Under the pieces are notes generated by a model. It ran no database searches. It was not told the origin of the DNA and saw only the letters and a list, made by a program, of their open reading frames with translations. The position numbers were made by a program, and so were the translations under genes. A DNA stretch of 64,000 nucleotides from Kibdelosporangium persicum. GTDB lineage: Bacteria; Actinomycetota; Actinomycetes; Mycobacteriales; Pseudonocardiaceae. The DNA is taken from positions 62,001-126,000 of the forward strand of contig NZ_JAAATY010000024.1 of NCBI RefSeq assembly GCF_013280595.1, given 5' to 3'. This document shows positions 32,346-40,385 of this stretch, piece after piece. Each line of letters opens with the position of its first letter. The first letter of the stretch is position 1.

Positions 32346-33875
32346 TCAGCAGACCGGAACCTGCTCCACGGTAATCGCCGCGCTGTACTCCTCCGGTGGA
32401 TCTTCCGCGGTGAATCCGCTGAACACGACGACCTGCCTGGACTGACCGGCGGCCGGGACACGCCAGTGGAAAGAACCTGCTTTTTCCGCTACCAGCGGCC
32501 GCACGTCCGGCACTCGTTCCCACGCCCAGCCCGGCCCGGTGTGCCGATAGAGAAACGCGTTCTCGATCATGAGGTCGACACCGGCGGGCAAACCGGGCGG
32601 CAGGTGCCAGCCGGTGGCCGGATTGTCGTCCGAGTCGATGAACACCCGATGATGGGAGAACGTCGCCCCGAAACTCACCCGGTAATCCGCGGCCGTCGGG
32701 CTCAGACACACGGACGCGTCCGTCAGCGGCGGGCCGCCGGACGGCGTCGTGATCACCAGCGGCGCGCTCGCGGCGGAGAGGTTCCCGGCCGCGTCCCGCG
32801 CTTTCACCGCGAACTCGTGCTGGGTCGTATGCGGCAGACCTGTTGCCTGGTAAGCGTTGTCGTACGTGTCCGCGATCTTGGCGCCGTTCACGAACACCTC
32901 GTAACCCGCCACGGCGACGTCATCCGAAGGCGTCGGCCAGGTCAGTCGAACCTTCGCGCCGGACGGGTTCGCCCGGGTCGTCGCCGTCAGGCCGACCGGC
33001 GCCTGCGGTGGTGTCACGTCGGCGATCCCCGACGCGGCAACGAGTTGATCGTCCCAGTAGGACGTGAGCCCGCTCCACGGGTACGGGTCCATCCGCAGCT
33101 CGGTGGTGTAGACGAAGCCGGCGTTGTTGACCTTGCTGCGGGCGATGACCGTACGCATGTCGTCCGCGGTCGGGACGTTGTGGATCAGGTGCCAGAACTT
33201 GCGTGGGTTCGGATGATCACGTTGCCAGTCCGGCGAAGTGTGCGTCTGATAGGTGGCGAAGTCGCCCTCGAAGGAGACTATCGTGTCCGCGACGTCCTCA
33301 TAACACCGTTCGGCCGGCGCGCCGGGATTGATCACGACGTACGCTTCCGGATGCCTGGCCCTGATGTGATCACGAATCCCGGCGTAGAGCCGGGCGTAGT
33401 CGTCGTCCTTGCCGCAGTTCAGAATCGTCTGGTCGAGAAAGACGCCGCTGATCCCGTGCGCGCCATAAGCGGCATACCAGTCGTCGATGTCCCTGCGGAT
33501 TTGCGCGGACCATTCCGGAATCGAGGTCCCGCCTTCCCTGGTGCGGTGACCGCCCTGTCCGAAGTCGATGCCGTGATAGCCGGTGTCGACGTAGACCAGT
33601 GTCGTGGTGCCGGTCGCGGCCAGCCTGCCGATCGCCGCCGCCCAGGCGGGATGAAACGGCAACTCCGGCATGCTGCGGCTGCCGTTGAGCACGACGATTC
33701 CGTTTGTCGGCCGGTTCTGCGCCAATCGGTGGAAGATCGCCATGCCTTCTGGCGTATCCGGTCCCCAATATGCCGGAACGGCGGTCTGCTGGCGATCGGC
33801 GGTCGCCCCGGCCGGGACCGGCAAGAACAGGGCGATCGCGATCAGGACGCAGGTCAGGGCGAGCTTTCGGGCCAT
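32346..33875 (-). CDS. secreted spherulin-4/Sph3-like (GH135) glycosidase with FN3 domain
   Basis: The 509-aa protein has a clear signal peptide (LALTCVLIAIALFLPVPAGATA). The catalytic-type domain (about 30-235) has the spherulin-4 pattern: VPAYWGPDTPEGMAIFHRLA, GIVVLNGS, TTTLVYVDTGYHG, GISGVFLDQTILNCG and DTIVSFEGDFATY. A fibronectin type III domain (about 255-345) and a beta-rich C-terminal domain ending VEQVPVC follow. Fungal Sph3 (GH135) is an endo-N-acetylgalactosaminidase needed for galactosaminogalactan. A secreted homologue here supports a GalNAc-containing polymer. A GGAGG ribosome site precedes ATG 33875. It heads the minus arm, 95 bp before the dehydrogenase. Confidence 0.78.
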   Translation of the reverse strand: MARKLALTCVLIAIALFLPVPAGATADRQQTAVPAYWGPDTPEGMAIFHRLAQNRPTNGIVVLNGSRSMPELPFHPAWAAAIGRLAATGTTTLVYVDTGYHGIDFGQGGHRTREGGTSIPEWSAQIRRDIDDWYAAYGAHGISGVFLDQTILNCGKDDDYARLYAGIRDHIRARHPEAYVVINPGAPAERCYEDVADTIVSFEGDFATYQTHTSPDWQRDHPNPRKFWHLIHNVPTADDMRTVIARSKVNNAGFVYTTELRMDPYPWSGLTSYWDDQLVAASGIADVTPPQAPVGLTATTRANPSGAKVRLTWPTPSDDVAVAGYEVFVNGAKIADTYDNAYQATGLPHTTQHEFAVKARDAAGNLSAASAPLVITTPSGGPPLTDASVCLSPTAADYRVSFGATFSHHRVFIDSDDNPATGWHLPPGLPAGVDLMIENAFLYRHTGPGWAWERVPDVRPLVAEKAGSFHWRVPAAGQSRQVVVFSGFTAEDPPEEYSAAITVEQVPVC

Positions 33876-33983
33876 CGCTGGACCTCCATACCCGTGCGGT
33901 CCCCCTAACCGTAATGGGCGGGCCGGAATTCGGGAACACGTACCGAAAAGGGATCATCACCGCCGCCGTGGGATCATGGAGCG

Positions 33984-34754
33984 GTGAGCCCGATGTTGCA
34001 TGTGCGCCAGTTCGGTCCCGAGGACGGCGTGCCAGTGCTGATGCTGCACGGCGTGACCGGCCATGGTGGACGGTGGAAGCGGCTCGCCGAGGAGTTCCTT
34101 CACGGCCACCGCGTGATCGCGCCTGACCTGCGCGGGCACGGGCATTCCACGCACCTTCCACCGTGGACACTCGAACAGCACGCCGCGGACCTGCTGACCG
34201 TGTTGGACAGTCTGGCGGTGACCGGGCTGCCGGTGATCGGCCACTCCTTCGGTGGTGCGGCGGCGATCCACCTGGCGCGGCTGGCGCCGCAGCGGGTGAC
34301 GAAGCTCGTGCTGCTCGATCCGGCGATCGGCCTCGACCCGCAGTTCGTGCTCGAGACGATGCAGCCGTGGCCGCAGGTCTTCCAGTCCCTCGAAGAGGCA
34401 GGCGAGTGGCAACGCGACAAGTGGGCGGGCATCAGCCTGCGTGACGTCGAAGAGGAACTGCTCGAGAACTTCGTGCAGACGGGCGACGGCCGCTGGATGC
34501 CCCGGTACAGCTATGCGGCGGCGACGACCGCGTGGAGCGAGATGAGCCGCGCGGCCCAGCTTCCGCCGCCGACCACGCACACGATGCTCGTCACGGCCAC
34601 CCGCTCGCCGTTCGTCCGGCCACAGTTCGTGCACGCCTGCAAGGTCACGATGCGGGACAACCTGGAGACGACCGAGTTCGACAGCGGCCACATGCTCCAG
34701 TTCGAGCACCCGATCGAGACGGCCGAGCTGATCATGGACTTCCTCGGCCGGTGA
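33984..34754 (+). CDS. alpha/beta hydrolase (LipV-like)
   Basis: The 256-aa cytosolic hydrolase has the oxyanion-hole block VLMLHGVTGHGGRWKRLAEE, the acid-turn region APDLRGHGHST, the nucleophile elbow GHSFGGA, and the catalytic His in DSGHMLQFEHP. No signal peptide is present. In M. tuberculosis the gene upstream of the ATL gene is lipV, which has a similar HGVTGHGGRW-type start as I recall, so this is probably its orthologue. It is an esterase or lipase of unknown substrate. It is divergent from the Sph3-like gene. Confidence 0.85.
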   Translation: MSPMLHVRQFGPEDGVPVLMLHGVTGHGGRWKRLAEEFLHGHRVIAPDLRGHGHSTHLPPWTLEQHAADLLTVLDSLAVTGLPVIGHSFGGAAAIHLARLAPQRVTKLVLLDPAIGLDPQFVLETMQPWPQVFQSLEEAGEWQRDKWAGISLRDVEEELLENFVQTGDGRWMPRYSYAAATTAWSEMSRAAQLPPPTTHTMLVTATRSPFVRPQFVHACKVTMRDNLETTEFDSGHMLQFEHPIETAELIMDFLGR

Positions 34755-34873
34755 CCCCCGACCCCCCGTGTCCACCATTGCGGCACCTCGTGTCGACCTT
34801 TCCGGCACCCCGAAATTCCCCAGCATGCGGCCTTGATCGTGGCGGATCCCGGTTGCCCGAGTTGCCCGCCCGG

Positions 34874-34879
34874 TAGGGT
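34874..34879 (+). promoter_or_regulatory. candidate -10 (TAGGGT) of a leaderless response-regulator transcript
   Basis: TAGGGT lies 6 bases before GTG 34886 and no Shine-Dalgarno is present. Same TANNNT-plus-6/7-base geometry as gntK and lexA. Motif-based only. Confidence 0.35.
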
Positions 34880-34885
34880 CTTGGC

Positions 34886-35539
34886 GTGCGAGTTGTCCTT
34901 GGGGAGGATCTGGCCCTGCTGCGCGACGGGCTGATCCGGTTGCTGGCCGCGCACGACTTCGAGGTGGTCGAAGCCGTCGACAGCGGCCCGGCGCTGCTGG
35001 AGGCGCTGGTGCGGCACAAGCCGGACGTGGCGGTGGTCGACGTGCGGATGCCGCCGACCTTCACCGACGAGGGCCTGAAGGCCGCGATCGAGGCCCGCAA
35101 ACAGGTGCCCGGCCTGCCGATCCTGGTGCTGTCGCAGTACGTCGAGCAGCTCTACGCCAGGGAACTGCTGTCCGACCGGGCCGGGGGCGTCGGCTACCTG
35201 CTGAAGGACCGGGTTTCCGAGGTGGGTCAGTTCGTCGACGCGGTGCGCCGGGTGGCGGCGGGCGGAACGGCGATGGACCCGGACGTGATCTCGCAGCTGC
35301 TGGCCCGCCGGGAACGCGACGAACCGCTGGGCTCGCTCACGCCGCGTGAACGCGAGGTGCTGTCGCTGATGGCGGAAGGCCGTTCGAACGCGGCGATCGC
35401 GGCCCGGATGTTCGTCACCGAGAAGGCGGTCAGCAAGCACACCAACAACATCTTCAGCAAGCTGATGCTGCCGCCGTCGGAGGACGACAACCGGCGCGTG
35501 CTGGCAGTCTTGGCGTACCTGAACGACATGAACGGCTGA
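34886..35539 (+). CDS. orphan NarL/FixJ (LuxR-type) response regulator
   Basis: The 217-aa regulator has a receiver domain (VRVVLGEDLALLRDGLIRLLA; phospho-acceptor Asp in VAVVDVRMPP; conserved Lys in YLLKDRV) and a C-terminal LuxR helix-turn-helix (LGSLTPREREVLSLMAEGRSNAAIAARMFVTEKAVSKHTNNIF). No histidine kinase gene is adjacent, so its partner is elsewhere or absent. The ATL gene starts 2 bases after its stop, suggesting co-transcription. Regulated targets are unknown. Confidence 0.92.
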   Translation: MRVVLGEDLALLRDGLIRLLAAHDFEVVEAVDSGPALLEALVRHKPDVAVVDVRMPPTFTDEGLKAAIEARKQVPGLPILVLSQYVEQLYARELLSDRAGGVGYLLKDRVSEVGQFVDAVRRVAAGGTAMDPDVISQLLARRERDEPLGSLTPREREVLSLMAEGRSNAAIAARMFVTEKAVSKHTNNIFSKLMLPPSEDDNRRVLAVLAYLNDMNG

Positions 35540-35541
35540 CG

Positions 35542-35868
35542 ATGGACGAACAACTCCACGAACGCATCCGGGAAGTCATCGCGACGGTTCCCGCAGGTTC
35601 CGTCGCCTCCTATGGGGACATCGCGGCGATCGCGGGCGCGCCGTCACCGCGACTGGTGGGCAGGATTCTCGCCGAGGACGGACACGACCTGCCATGGCAC
35701 CGAATCCTGCGCGCGGACGGCACGCCCGCACCGCACCTCGAAGAGGAGCAGTTGGAGCGGCTACGCGCGGAAGGCGTTCTGGCGGACGGCAATCGCGTCA
35801 GTATGCGCCAGTATCGCTGGACCGCGGCGGCTCAGCAAGAAGATGCCGAGCCGCCTGGCCTGTTCTAG
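35542..35868 (+). CDS. alkyltransferase-like (ATL) DNA-binding protein
   Basis: This 108-aa protein resembles the C-terminal domain of O6-alkylguanine-DNA alkyltransferase. The acceptor cysteine of the PCHR motif is replaced by tryptophan: LPWHRILRADG. That replacement defines ATL proteins, which bind and flag O6-alkylguanine for nucleotide excision repair rather than reverse it. The DNA-reading SYGDIAAIAGAPSPRLVGRIL helix-turn-helix with its Arg finger is intact. The TAG stop interlocks with that of the convergent HAF-repeat gene at CTAG 35865-35868. Confidence 0.9.
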   Translation: MDEQLHERIREVIATVPAGSVASYGDIAAIAGAPSPRLVGRILAEDGHDLPWHRILRADGTPAPHLEEEQLERLRAEGVLADGNRVSMRQYRWTAAAQQEDAEPPGLF

Positions 35869-36821
35869 CCGCAACTCCATTCGGCCGCACGCAGAGTGCT
35901 GTTCTCTATGTACGTTCCGACAAGCGTGTCCCGCCCGGTGACGAAGGTCGAATAGTAGAGGGGCGACGGGTCGGGCAGCGGGACACGGAGACCCGCACGC
36001 CACAAGTGGGCATCGAAGCTGCCACTCACGGTTCCGAGGACGGTGCCCTGGGCGTTCGCCGAATATCCCAGGCCGTCAGGCAGTGAGTAGCGGAGCGAGC
36101 CGTCAGGGTTCCACAGCAGCAGGTGGTCGCCGCCGTTGAACGTGGTCCACCCGACTGCCAGGCCGTTGTCGTAGGACTGCACGTAGACACCGGTGGCACC
36201 GGCGGGTTTCGCGAGCGGCCAAGCGAATCCGGGAGTCACGTACCTGGCGCCGTACCGGGTCACGATGACGCCGGAATCGTCGATGCCCGCGGGGACCGTG
36301 TTGCCGAAGAGCCTCGGCGGCCCGTAGTCCGGGCCGGTCCACAGGGCGATCCTGACTCCTTCGGGGCCGGAGGCGTATCCGACGACATCACCACGGCCGT
36401 TGATCGCCACGGCTGTTCCAGCCCACCCGGCTGCCGGATCGGCCAGGAACTTGTGTGTCCCGTCAGGCTTGGTGACGTACGGACGACCCGCGCCGGGGGC
36501 CGTCAACGGAGTCAGCGCGGCCAGGACTGTCCCATCGGCACCGACGTCGATCGGTGCGCCGAAGAAGTCAGGCTCCGTCGTGGGCAGTCCGATGAGCGTG
36601 GCCGCTCCGTTGTGCCAACGGACAATGCCCGGTGCCGGCGAATTGATCTGCCCGACGGCGTAGTCACCGCCGATCCCACGCACCTCCGGCATGCTGTGCC
36701 CAGGCGGCAGCGGCAGCTCTGTCCGCTGCCAGGTACAAGCCGTCTGCGCTTCGGCCGTCGCCGGAAGCACCAGTCCTAAAGTGACAATCACGCCTGCGAG
36801 CAGGCGCACGGATTTCCTCAC
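35865..36821 (-). CDS. secreted HAF-repeat protein, paralogue 1
   Basis: This 318-aa predicted exported protein has a signal peptide (VRLLAGVIVTLGLVLPATAEA, GTG start 36821 with a G-rich GAGGGGGG leader). The mature part is made of beta-propeller-like repeats of the HAF extracellular type: EVRGIGGDYAVGQ, AINGRGDVVGYAS, GIDDSGVIVTRYGARYVTP, NGLAVGWTTF and GYSANAQGTVLGTVSG. The last motif AEWSCG and an early CTWQR suggest a disulphide between the ends. Function is unknown. It is a tandem paralogue of the next gene upstream. It may form a repeat-based surface or adhesive protein. Confidence 0.78.
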   Translation of the reverse strand: MRKSVRLLAGVIVTLGLVLPATAEAQTACTWQRTELPLPPGHSMPEVRGIGGDYAVGQINSPAPGIVRWHNGAATLIGLPTTEPDFFGAPIDVGADGTVLAALTPLTAPGAGRPYVTKPDGTHKFLADPAAGWAGTAVAINGRGDVVGYASGPEGVRIALWTGPDYGPPRLFGNTVPAGIDDSGVIVTRYGARYVTPGFAWPLAKPAGATGVYVQSYDNGLAVGWTTFNGGDHLLLWNPDGSLRYSLPDGLGYSANAQGTVLGTVSGSFDAHLWRAGLRVPLPDPSPLYYSTFVTGRDTLVGTYIENSTLRAAEWSCG

Positions 36822-36844
36822 TTGACCCCCCTCGTAAAGCGGCT

Positions 36845-37771
36845 CTAGCCGCAACTCCATTCGGCGACACGTGGATCCCACATGCCCTGGTCCAGGTACG
36901 AACCGACAAGCGTGTCCCGCTCGGTCACGAAGCCCGCGTGGTACATCGGCCACGGGTTCGGCAGCGGAACCTGTTCCCCAGCGCGCCAGATGGTCGGCAG
37001 GTTCACGCCGGTCAGACCGAAAACGGTTCCCTGGCTGCTGCCCGAATACCCGATGCCGGACGGCATGACGTAGCGGATCGTCCCGTTGGCTCCCCACAAC
37101 ACCGCCCGGTCACGGTCGTCCACGCGGGCCGAACCGACAGCCACGCCGTTCTCGTAGCTGGAGACGAACACCGACGTCGCGCCCGCGGGTTTGGGCAGCG
37201 GCCACGCGAATCCGGGAGACAGGTATCTCGCCGCGTTCTTCGTCACGATGACACCGGTGTCGTCGATACCCGCGGGCATGCCGTTGCCGACGATCCGAGC
37301 CTCGTCATAGCCGGGTGCCGACCACAGCACGAGTTTGGCGTCCCCGTTCACGGTGGCATAACCAGCCACATCGCCGCGGCCGTTGATGGCCACCGGTGTG
37401 GCGCTCACGTCCGGCTGCGGGTCGGGCAGGAACTTGTGCATGCCGTCAAGCGAGGTCACGTAACCGCGGCCATCCCGCGTCGCCAGAACTGTCCCATTGG
37501 AACTCACGTCGACCGGCGAGTGGAAGCCTTCCGCGGACGGCGTGCCCACCACAGCGACCTGACCCCGGTACCACCGAAGGATCTTGTGCCCCTGGTAACT
37601 CGCCGATGCCACCGTGTAGTCGCCGCCGATGCCCTTGACCAAGGGATTCTGGTGGTCCGGCGGGATCGGCAGCTCGGCCTGCCGCCAGACGCAGTCCGGT
37701 TGGGCCGAGGCCGAGGTCGCCGGAAGGACCAGTCCAGTTGCGACGATCGCAGCAACGACGAGCCTGCGCAT
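36845..37771 (-). CDS. secreted HAF-repeat protein, paralogue 2
   Basis: The 308-aa protein is collinear with the neighbouring paralogue: signal peptide (RRLVVAAIVATGLVLPATSASA), CVWRQAELPIPPDH, VKGIGGDYTVAS, AINGRGDVAGYAT, GIDDTGVIVTKNAARYLSPG, GYSGSSQGTVFG and the same C-terminal AEWSCG. ATG 37771 is 9 bases after GGGGGAAG and gives a standard signal peptide, so I prefer it to GTG 37780. The two genes are 23 bases apart and look like a tandem duplication that has diverged. No enzymatic motif is visible. Confidence 0.78.
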   Translation of the reverse strand: MRRLVVAAIVATGLVLPATSASAQPDCVWRQAELPIPPDHQNPLVKGIGGDYTVASASYQGHKILRWYRGQVAVVGTPSAEGFHSPVDVSSNGTVLATRDGRGYVTSLDGMHKFLPDPQPDVSATPVAINGRGDVAGYATVNGDAKLVLWSAPGYDEARIVGNGMPAGIDDTGVIVTKNAARYLSPGFAWPLPKPAGATSVFVSSYENGVAVGSARVDDRDRAVLWGANGTIRYVMPSGIGYSGSSQGTVFGLTGVNLPTIWRAGEQVPLPNPWPMYHAGFVTERDTLVGSYLDQGMWDPRVAEWSCG

Positions 37772-37900
37772 GGGAATCACCTTCCCCCAGGAGGCGCTTG
37801 CGGTGAAACGCTGTCAATGCCGGGATCGTTGGTCACTCTTTGGTCGTTACTGCCGTCAATTGTGTGTACAGCGTGTATTCGCATCCCTCATCATGCTTGC

Positions 37901-38611
37901 GTGACGCAACCACCTCCCGGCCCCATGATGCCGCCGCCGCCCGAAGGCGTCGCGCCGCCTGCGGGTTACTACCCTCCGCCACCGAACCTGCCGCCGCCGT
38001 CCGGCCGCACGAACGGGTTCGCCATCGCCTCGCTGGTCTTCGGCATCATCGGCGGCGTCCTGCTGGCGGTGATCTTCGGTTTCGTCGCGCTGAGCCAGAT
38101 CCGCAAGCGCGGTGACAAGGGCCGCGGCATGGCGATCGCCGGTCTGGTCCTCTCGGCCGTCTGGGTCCTGCTGCTGGTCGCCGTGTTCGTCGTCGGTGAC
38201 GGCCTCGGCGCCAAGCGCGACACCAGCACCGGCCAGGTGACCGAGAGCGGCAAGCTCGAGGTGTTCGACCTCAAGGACGGCGACTGCTTCAACAACGTCC
38301 CGGCCGAGGACAAGGAGATCATGGCGGTGGACGCGGTGCCCTGCACCCAGCCGCATGACGCCGAGGTCCTCAGCCAGGTCCAGGTCAGCAGCACCGGCGA
38401 GTACCCCGGCGTGGACAAGATCGCCGGCGAGATCGAGAAGCTCTGCGTCGACAAGGTCGGCGCGCGGGTCGAGGCCAGCCCGATCGCCGACCAGCTGGGC
38501 ATCTTCTACTTCTACCCGACCAAGGAGTCCTGGGCGCGCGGTGACCGGGCAGGCACCTGCGTGGCCGTGGCCAGCACCAACGGCAAACTCACCGCGCCGG
38601 TCGGCAAGTAG
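37901..38611 (+). CDS. DUF4190 and septum-formation domain membrane protein
   Basis: This 236-aa protein has a Pro-rich N terminus (GPMMPPPPEGVAPPAGYYPPP), then the DUF4190 two-helix region (GFAIASLVFGIIGGVLLAVIFG, GMAIAGLVLSAVWVLLLVAV) with the internal FVALSQIRKRGDKGRG loop. The extracytoplasmic C-terminal Septum_form-type domain has VFDLKDGDCFNN, VPCTQPHDAEVL and two further cysteines (KLCVDK, GTCVAV). The exact role is unknown. Its last 100 bp overlap the 3' end of the sirohydrochlorin chelatase gene on the other strand. Confidence 0.85.
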   Translation: MTQPPPGPMMPPPPEGVAPPAGYYPPPPNLPPPSGRTNGFAIASLVFGIIGGVLLAVIFGFVALSQIRKRGDKGRGMAIAGLVLSAVWVLLLVAVFVVGDGLGAKRDTSTGQVTESGKLEVFDLKDGDCFNNVPAEDKEIMAVDAVPCTQPHDAEVLSQVQVSSTGEYPGVDKIAGEIEKLCVDKVGARVEASPIADQLGIFYFYPTKESWARGDRAGTCVAVASTNGKLTAPVGK

Positions 38612-39252
38612 GCATTGCGGTAACGACGGACCACGAGCTCGACGGCGCCGGGATGGGCGCCGATCGGCCCGGCGGCGACGCGGGCTCCAGCGTCACGCAC
38701 GACTCGATGGAACAGCCCAGGAGCCAGCAGCCACGAAGCGATGGCAAGCCTCCGGTCGCGGACCAGATCCGTGACTCGGGGGCTTGCTGTCGTTATGTAC
38801 CCGACCTCGACGTCCACACCGGTCCGGGTGTGCAGCAGCTTCGCGGCACGCCCGACGTCGGCCAGCGCACGGGAGTCGGACGACCCAGCAGCGGCGAGCA
38901 CGATCGGCTCACCGTCCCAACCGGCCTCGACAAGCCGCTCGTGCACGACGGCCACAAGGGACGGTGACGGTCCAAAAGGTTCGGTCACCACTGTCTGCGG
39001 ATGCCCGGCTTCCTTGATCTGAGCCGGAATGTCGACCCGCACATGGTAGCCGGACGCGAGGAACGCGGGGACCACGACAGCCGGACCGTCGACACGGCGC
39101 AGGACATCGGTCACGCTCGGCGAGCAGACGTCGGCGAACGCCACCCAGACGTCCACATCGGGCAGCCGGTCACGGACGCGCTCCGCCAGGTCACTGATCA
39201 CGCGGGCGCCCGCCGGGTCACGAGTCCCGTGGGCGGCAAGCACAAGAGTCAT
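38512..39252 (-). CDS. sirohydrochlorin chelatase / CbiX-type protein
   Basis: This 246-aa CbiX/SirB-family protein has MTLVLAAHGTRDPAGARVI with the metal-site His in AAHGT, DVWVAFADVCSPSV, VVVPAFLASGYHVRVDIP (second His), and a second repeat IVLAAAGSSDSRAL. It inserts Fe2+ (or Co2+) into sirohydrochlorin to make siroheme, the cofactor of the NirB nitrite reductase in this operon. The last about 33 residues (VVRRYRNAYLPTG onward) are encoded in the stretch that overlaps the convergent DUF4190 gene. ATGA overlap with the upstream uroporphyrinogen synthase. Confidence 0.88.
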   Translation of the reverse strand: MTLVLAAHGTRDPAGARVISDLAERVRDRLPDVDVWVAFADVCSPSVTDVLRRVDGPAVVVPAFLASGYHVRVDIPAQIKEAGHPQTVVTEPFGPSPSLVAVVHERLVEAGWDGEPIVLAAAGSSDSRALADVGRAAKLLHTRTGVDVEVGYITTASPRVTDLVRDRRLAIASWLLAPGLFHRVVRDAGARVAAGPIGAHPGAVELVVRRYRNAYLPTGAVSLPLVLATATQVPARSPRAQDSLVG

Positions 39253-40385
39253 ACCGGAATCGCCAACCTGTACCCCCGTTTGACAACGGTCTGGACAAGG
39301 GTCGAATCCCCCAGCGCCGACCGGAGCCGGGCGATTGCCGTCTCCACCGCGTGGGTGTCCACGTCCTCGTCACGCCCGGAATGCCGGCGCAGCACGCCGA
39401 CCAACGCAGGCCTGGACAGCACACGTCCAGGTGTCGCTGTCAGGGCACGGAGAACAGCCATGGGCGCGGGCGGTACGACTCGCAGTTCGCCGTCGACCAC
39501 AACGCCTTGGCCCCGAATCTCCAGAGTGCACTCGCCGACACGCAGCCGGGTCGCCCGGGCTGGCAGTTCGGTCGCGACTGTCCTGGCCAGTGCGCCGATC
39601 CTCGGCCGTTCCGGCTGCGACACCGTGATTCCCGCGTCCACCAGCGGCCCGGCGGTCACTGAGCCGACACAGACCGGCAACACCGGGCCGCGCAGGGCGT
39701 TCAGCAACGCGTCCTGCCGATTCTGGCGCCGCGCCATCGTCAGGAGGCTTGCCGCGGCGGGTGCGCTGGTGAACGTCAACGCGTCGACAGATCCGGCCAG
39801 CACGGCGTCGAGCAAGCGCTCGAGCGGTCCGACGTCCGCGGGCAACGTCCAGCGGTACACCGGGATCTCGACCACCTCGGCGCCCGCCCCACGCAGCGAG
39901 TCGACGAAGTGCGGCAACGGTTCGCCGTGCAGCTGCACCGCGATCCGCTTGCCGTCCACTCCGGACTCCAGCAGGTACTCCAGCACCTCGGAGTTGCTCT
40001 CCGAGGCCGGGGACCAGCTTTCCACCAGGCCGGCGGCCCGGACCGCGCCCTTGGCCTTGGGACCACGGGCGAACACGTCCGCCTTGCCGAGCACGCCGAG
40101 CAGGTCCGGCCCCAGCCCCCAGCCTTCGGCCGCCTCCACCCAGCCACGGAACCCGATCCCGGTGGTGACCACGACGTAGTCGACCGGGTCGGCGATCATG
40201 CCCTCGGTCGCCGCCTGCAACTGGGCGTCGTCGGGCAACGGCACGATCCGGATCGCCGGACCGTGGACGACGGTGGCGCCGCGGCGTTCCAGCAGAACCG
40301 CCAGTTCGTCGGCACGGCGGGCAGCGGTGATGCCGACCGTGTACCCGGCCAGCGGCGGAACCTCGGTCTCGACCATCGACGTCAC
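39249..40385 (-). CDS. uroporphyrinogen-III synthase (HemD) fused to a winged-helix DNA-binding domain
   Basis: The about 378-aa protein has two domains. The N-terminal part (about 12-265) is HemD-like: LAGYTVGITAARRADELAVLLERRG, VDYVVVTTGIGFRGW and DALTFTSAPAAASL. It cyclises hydroxymethylbilane to uroporphyrinogen III, the branch point towards siroheme. The C-terminal part (about 290-378) is an OmpR-type winged helix (LRVVPPAPMAVLRALTATPGRVLSRPALVGVLRR, TAIARLRSALG, VKRGYRLAI). The same fusion occurs in mycobacteria (Rv0260c-type). It may regulate the operon as well as supply siroheme. The start is GTG 40385, overlapping the nirD stop, or ATG 40376. Confidence 0.85.
   Translation of the reverse strand: MTSMVETEVPPLAGYTVGITAARRADELAVLLERRGATVVHGPAIRIVPLPDDAQLQAATEGMIADPVDYVVVTTGIGFRGWVEAAEGWGLGPDLLGVLGKADVFARGPKAKGAVRAAGLVESWSPASESNSEVLEYLLESGVDGKRIAVQLHGEPLPHFVDSLRGAGAEVVEIPVYRWTLPADVGPLERLLDAVLAGSVDALTFTSAPAAASLLTMARRQNRQDALLNALRGPVLPVCVGSVTAGPLVDAGITVSQPERPRIGALARTVATELPARATRLRVGECTLEIRGQGVVVDGELRVVPPAPMAVLRALTATPGRVLSRPALVGVLRRHSGRDEDVDTHAVETAIARLRSALGDSTLVQTVVKRGYRLAIPV

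Noticed and set aside
20781-33875. PelD-like c-di-GMP receptor or PelE homologue in the polysaccharide locus
   Set aside because: No GGDEF/GAF receptor or TPR-type protein is present in either arm.
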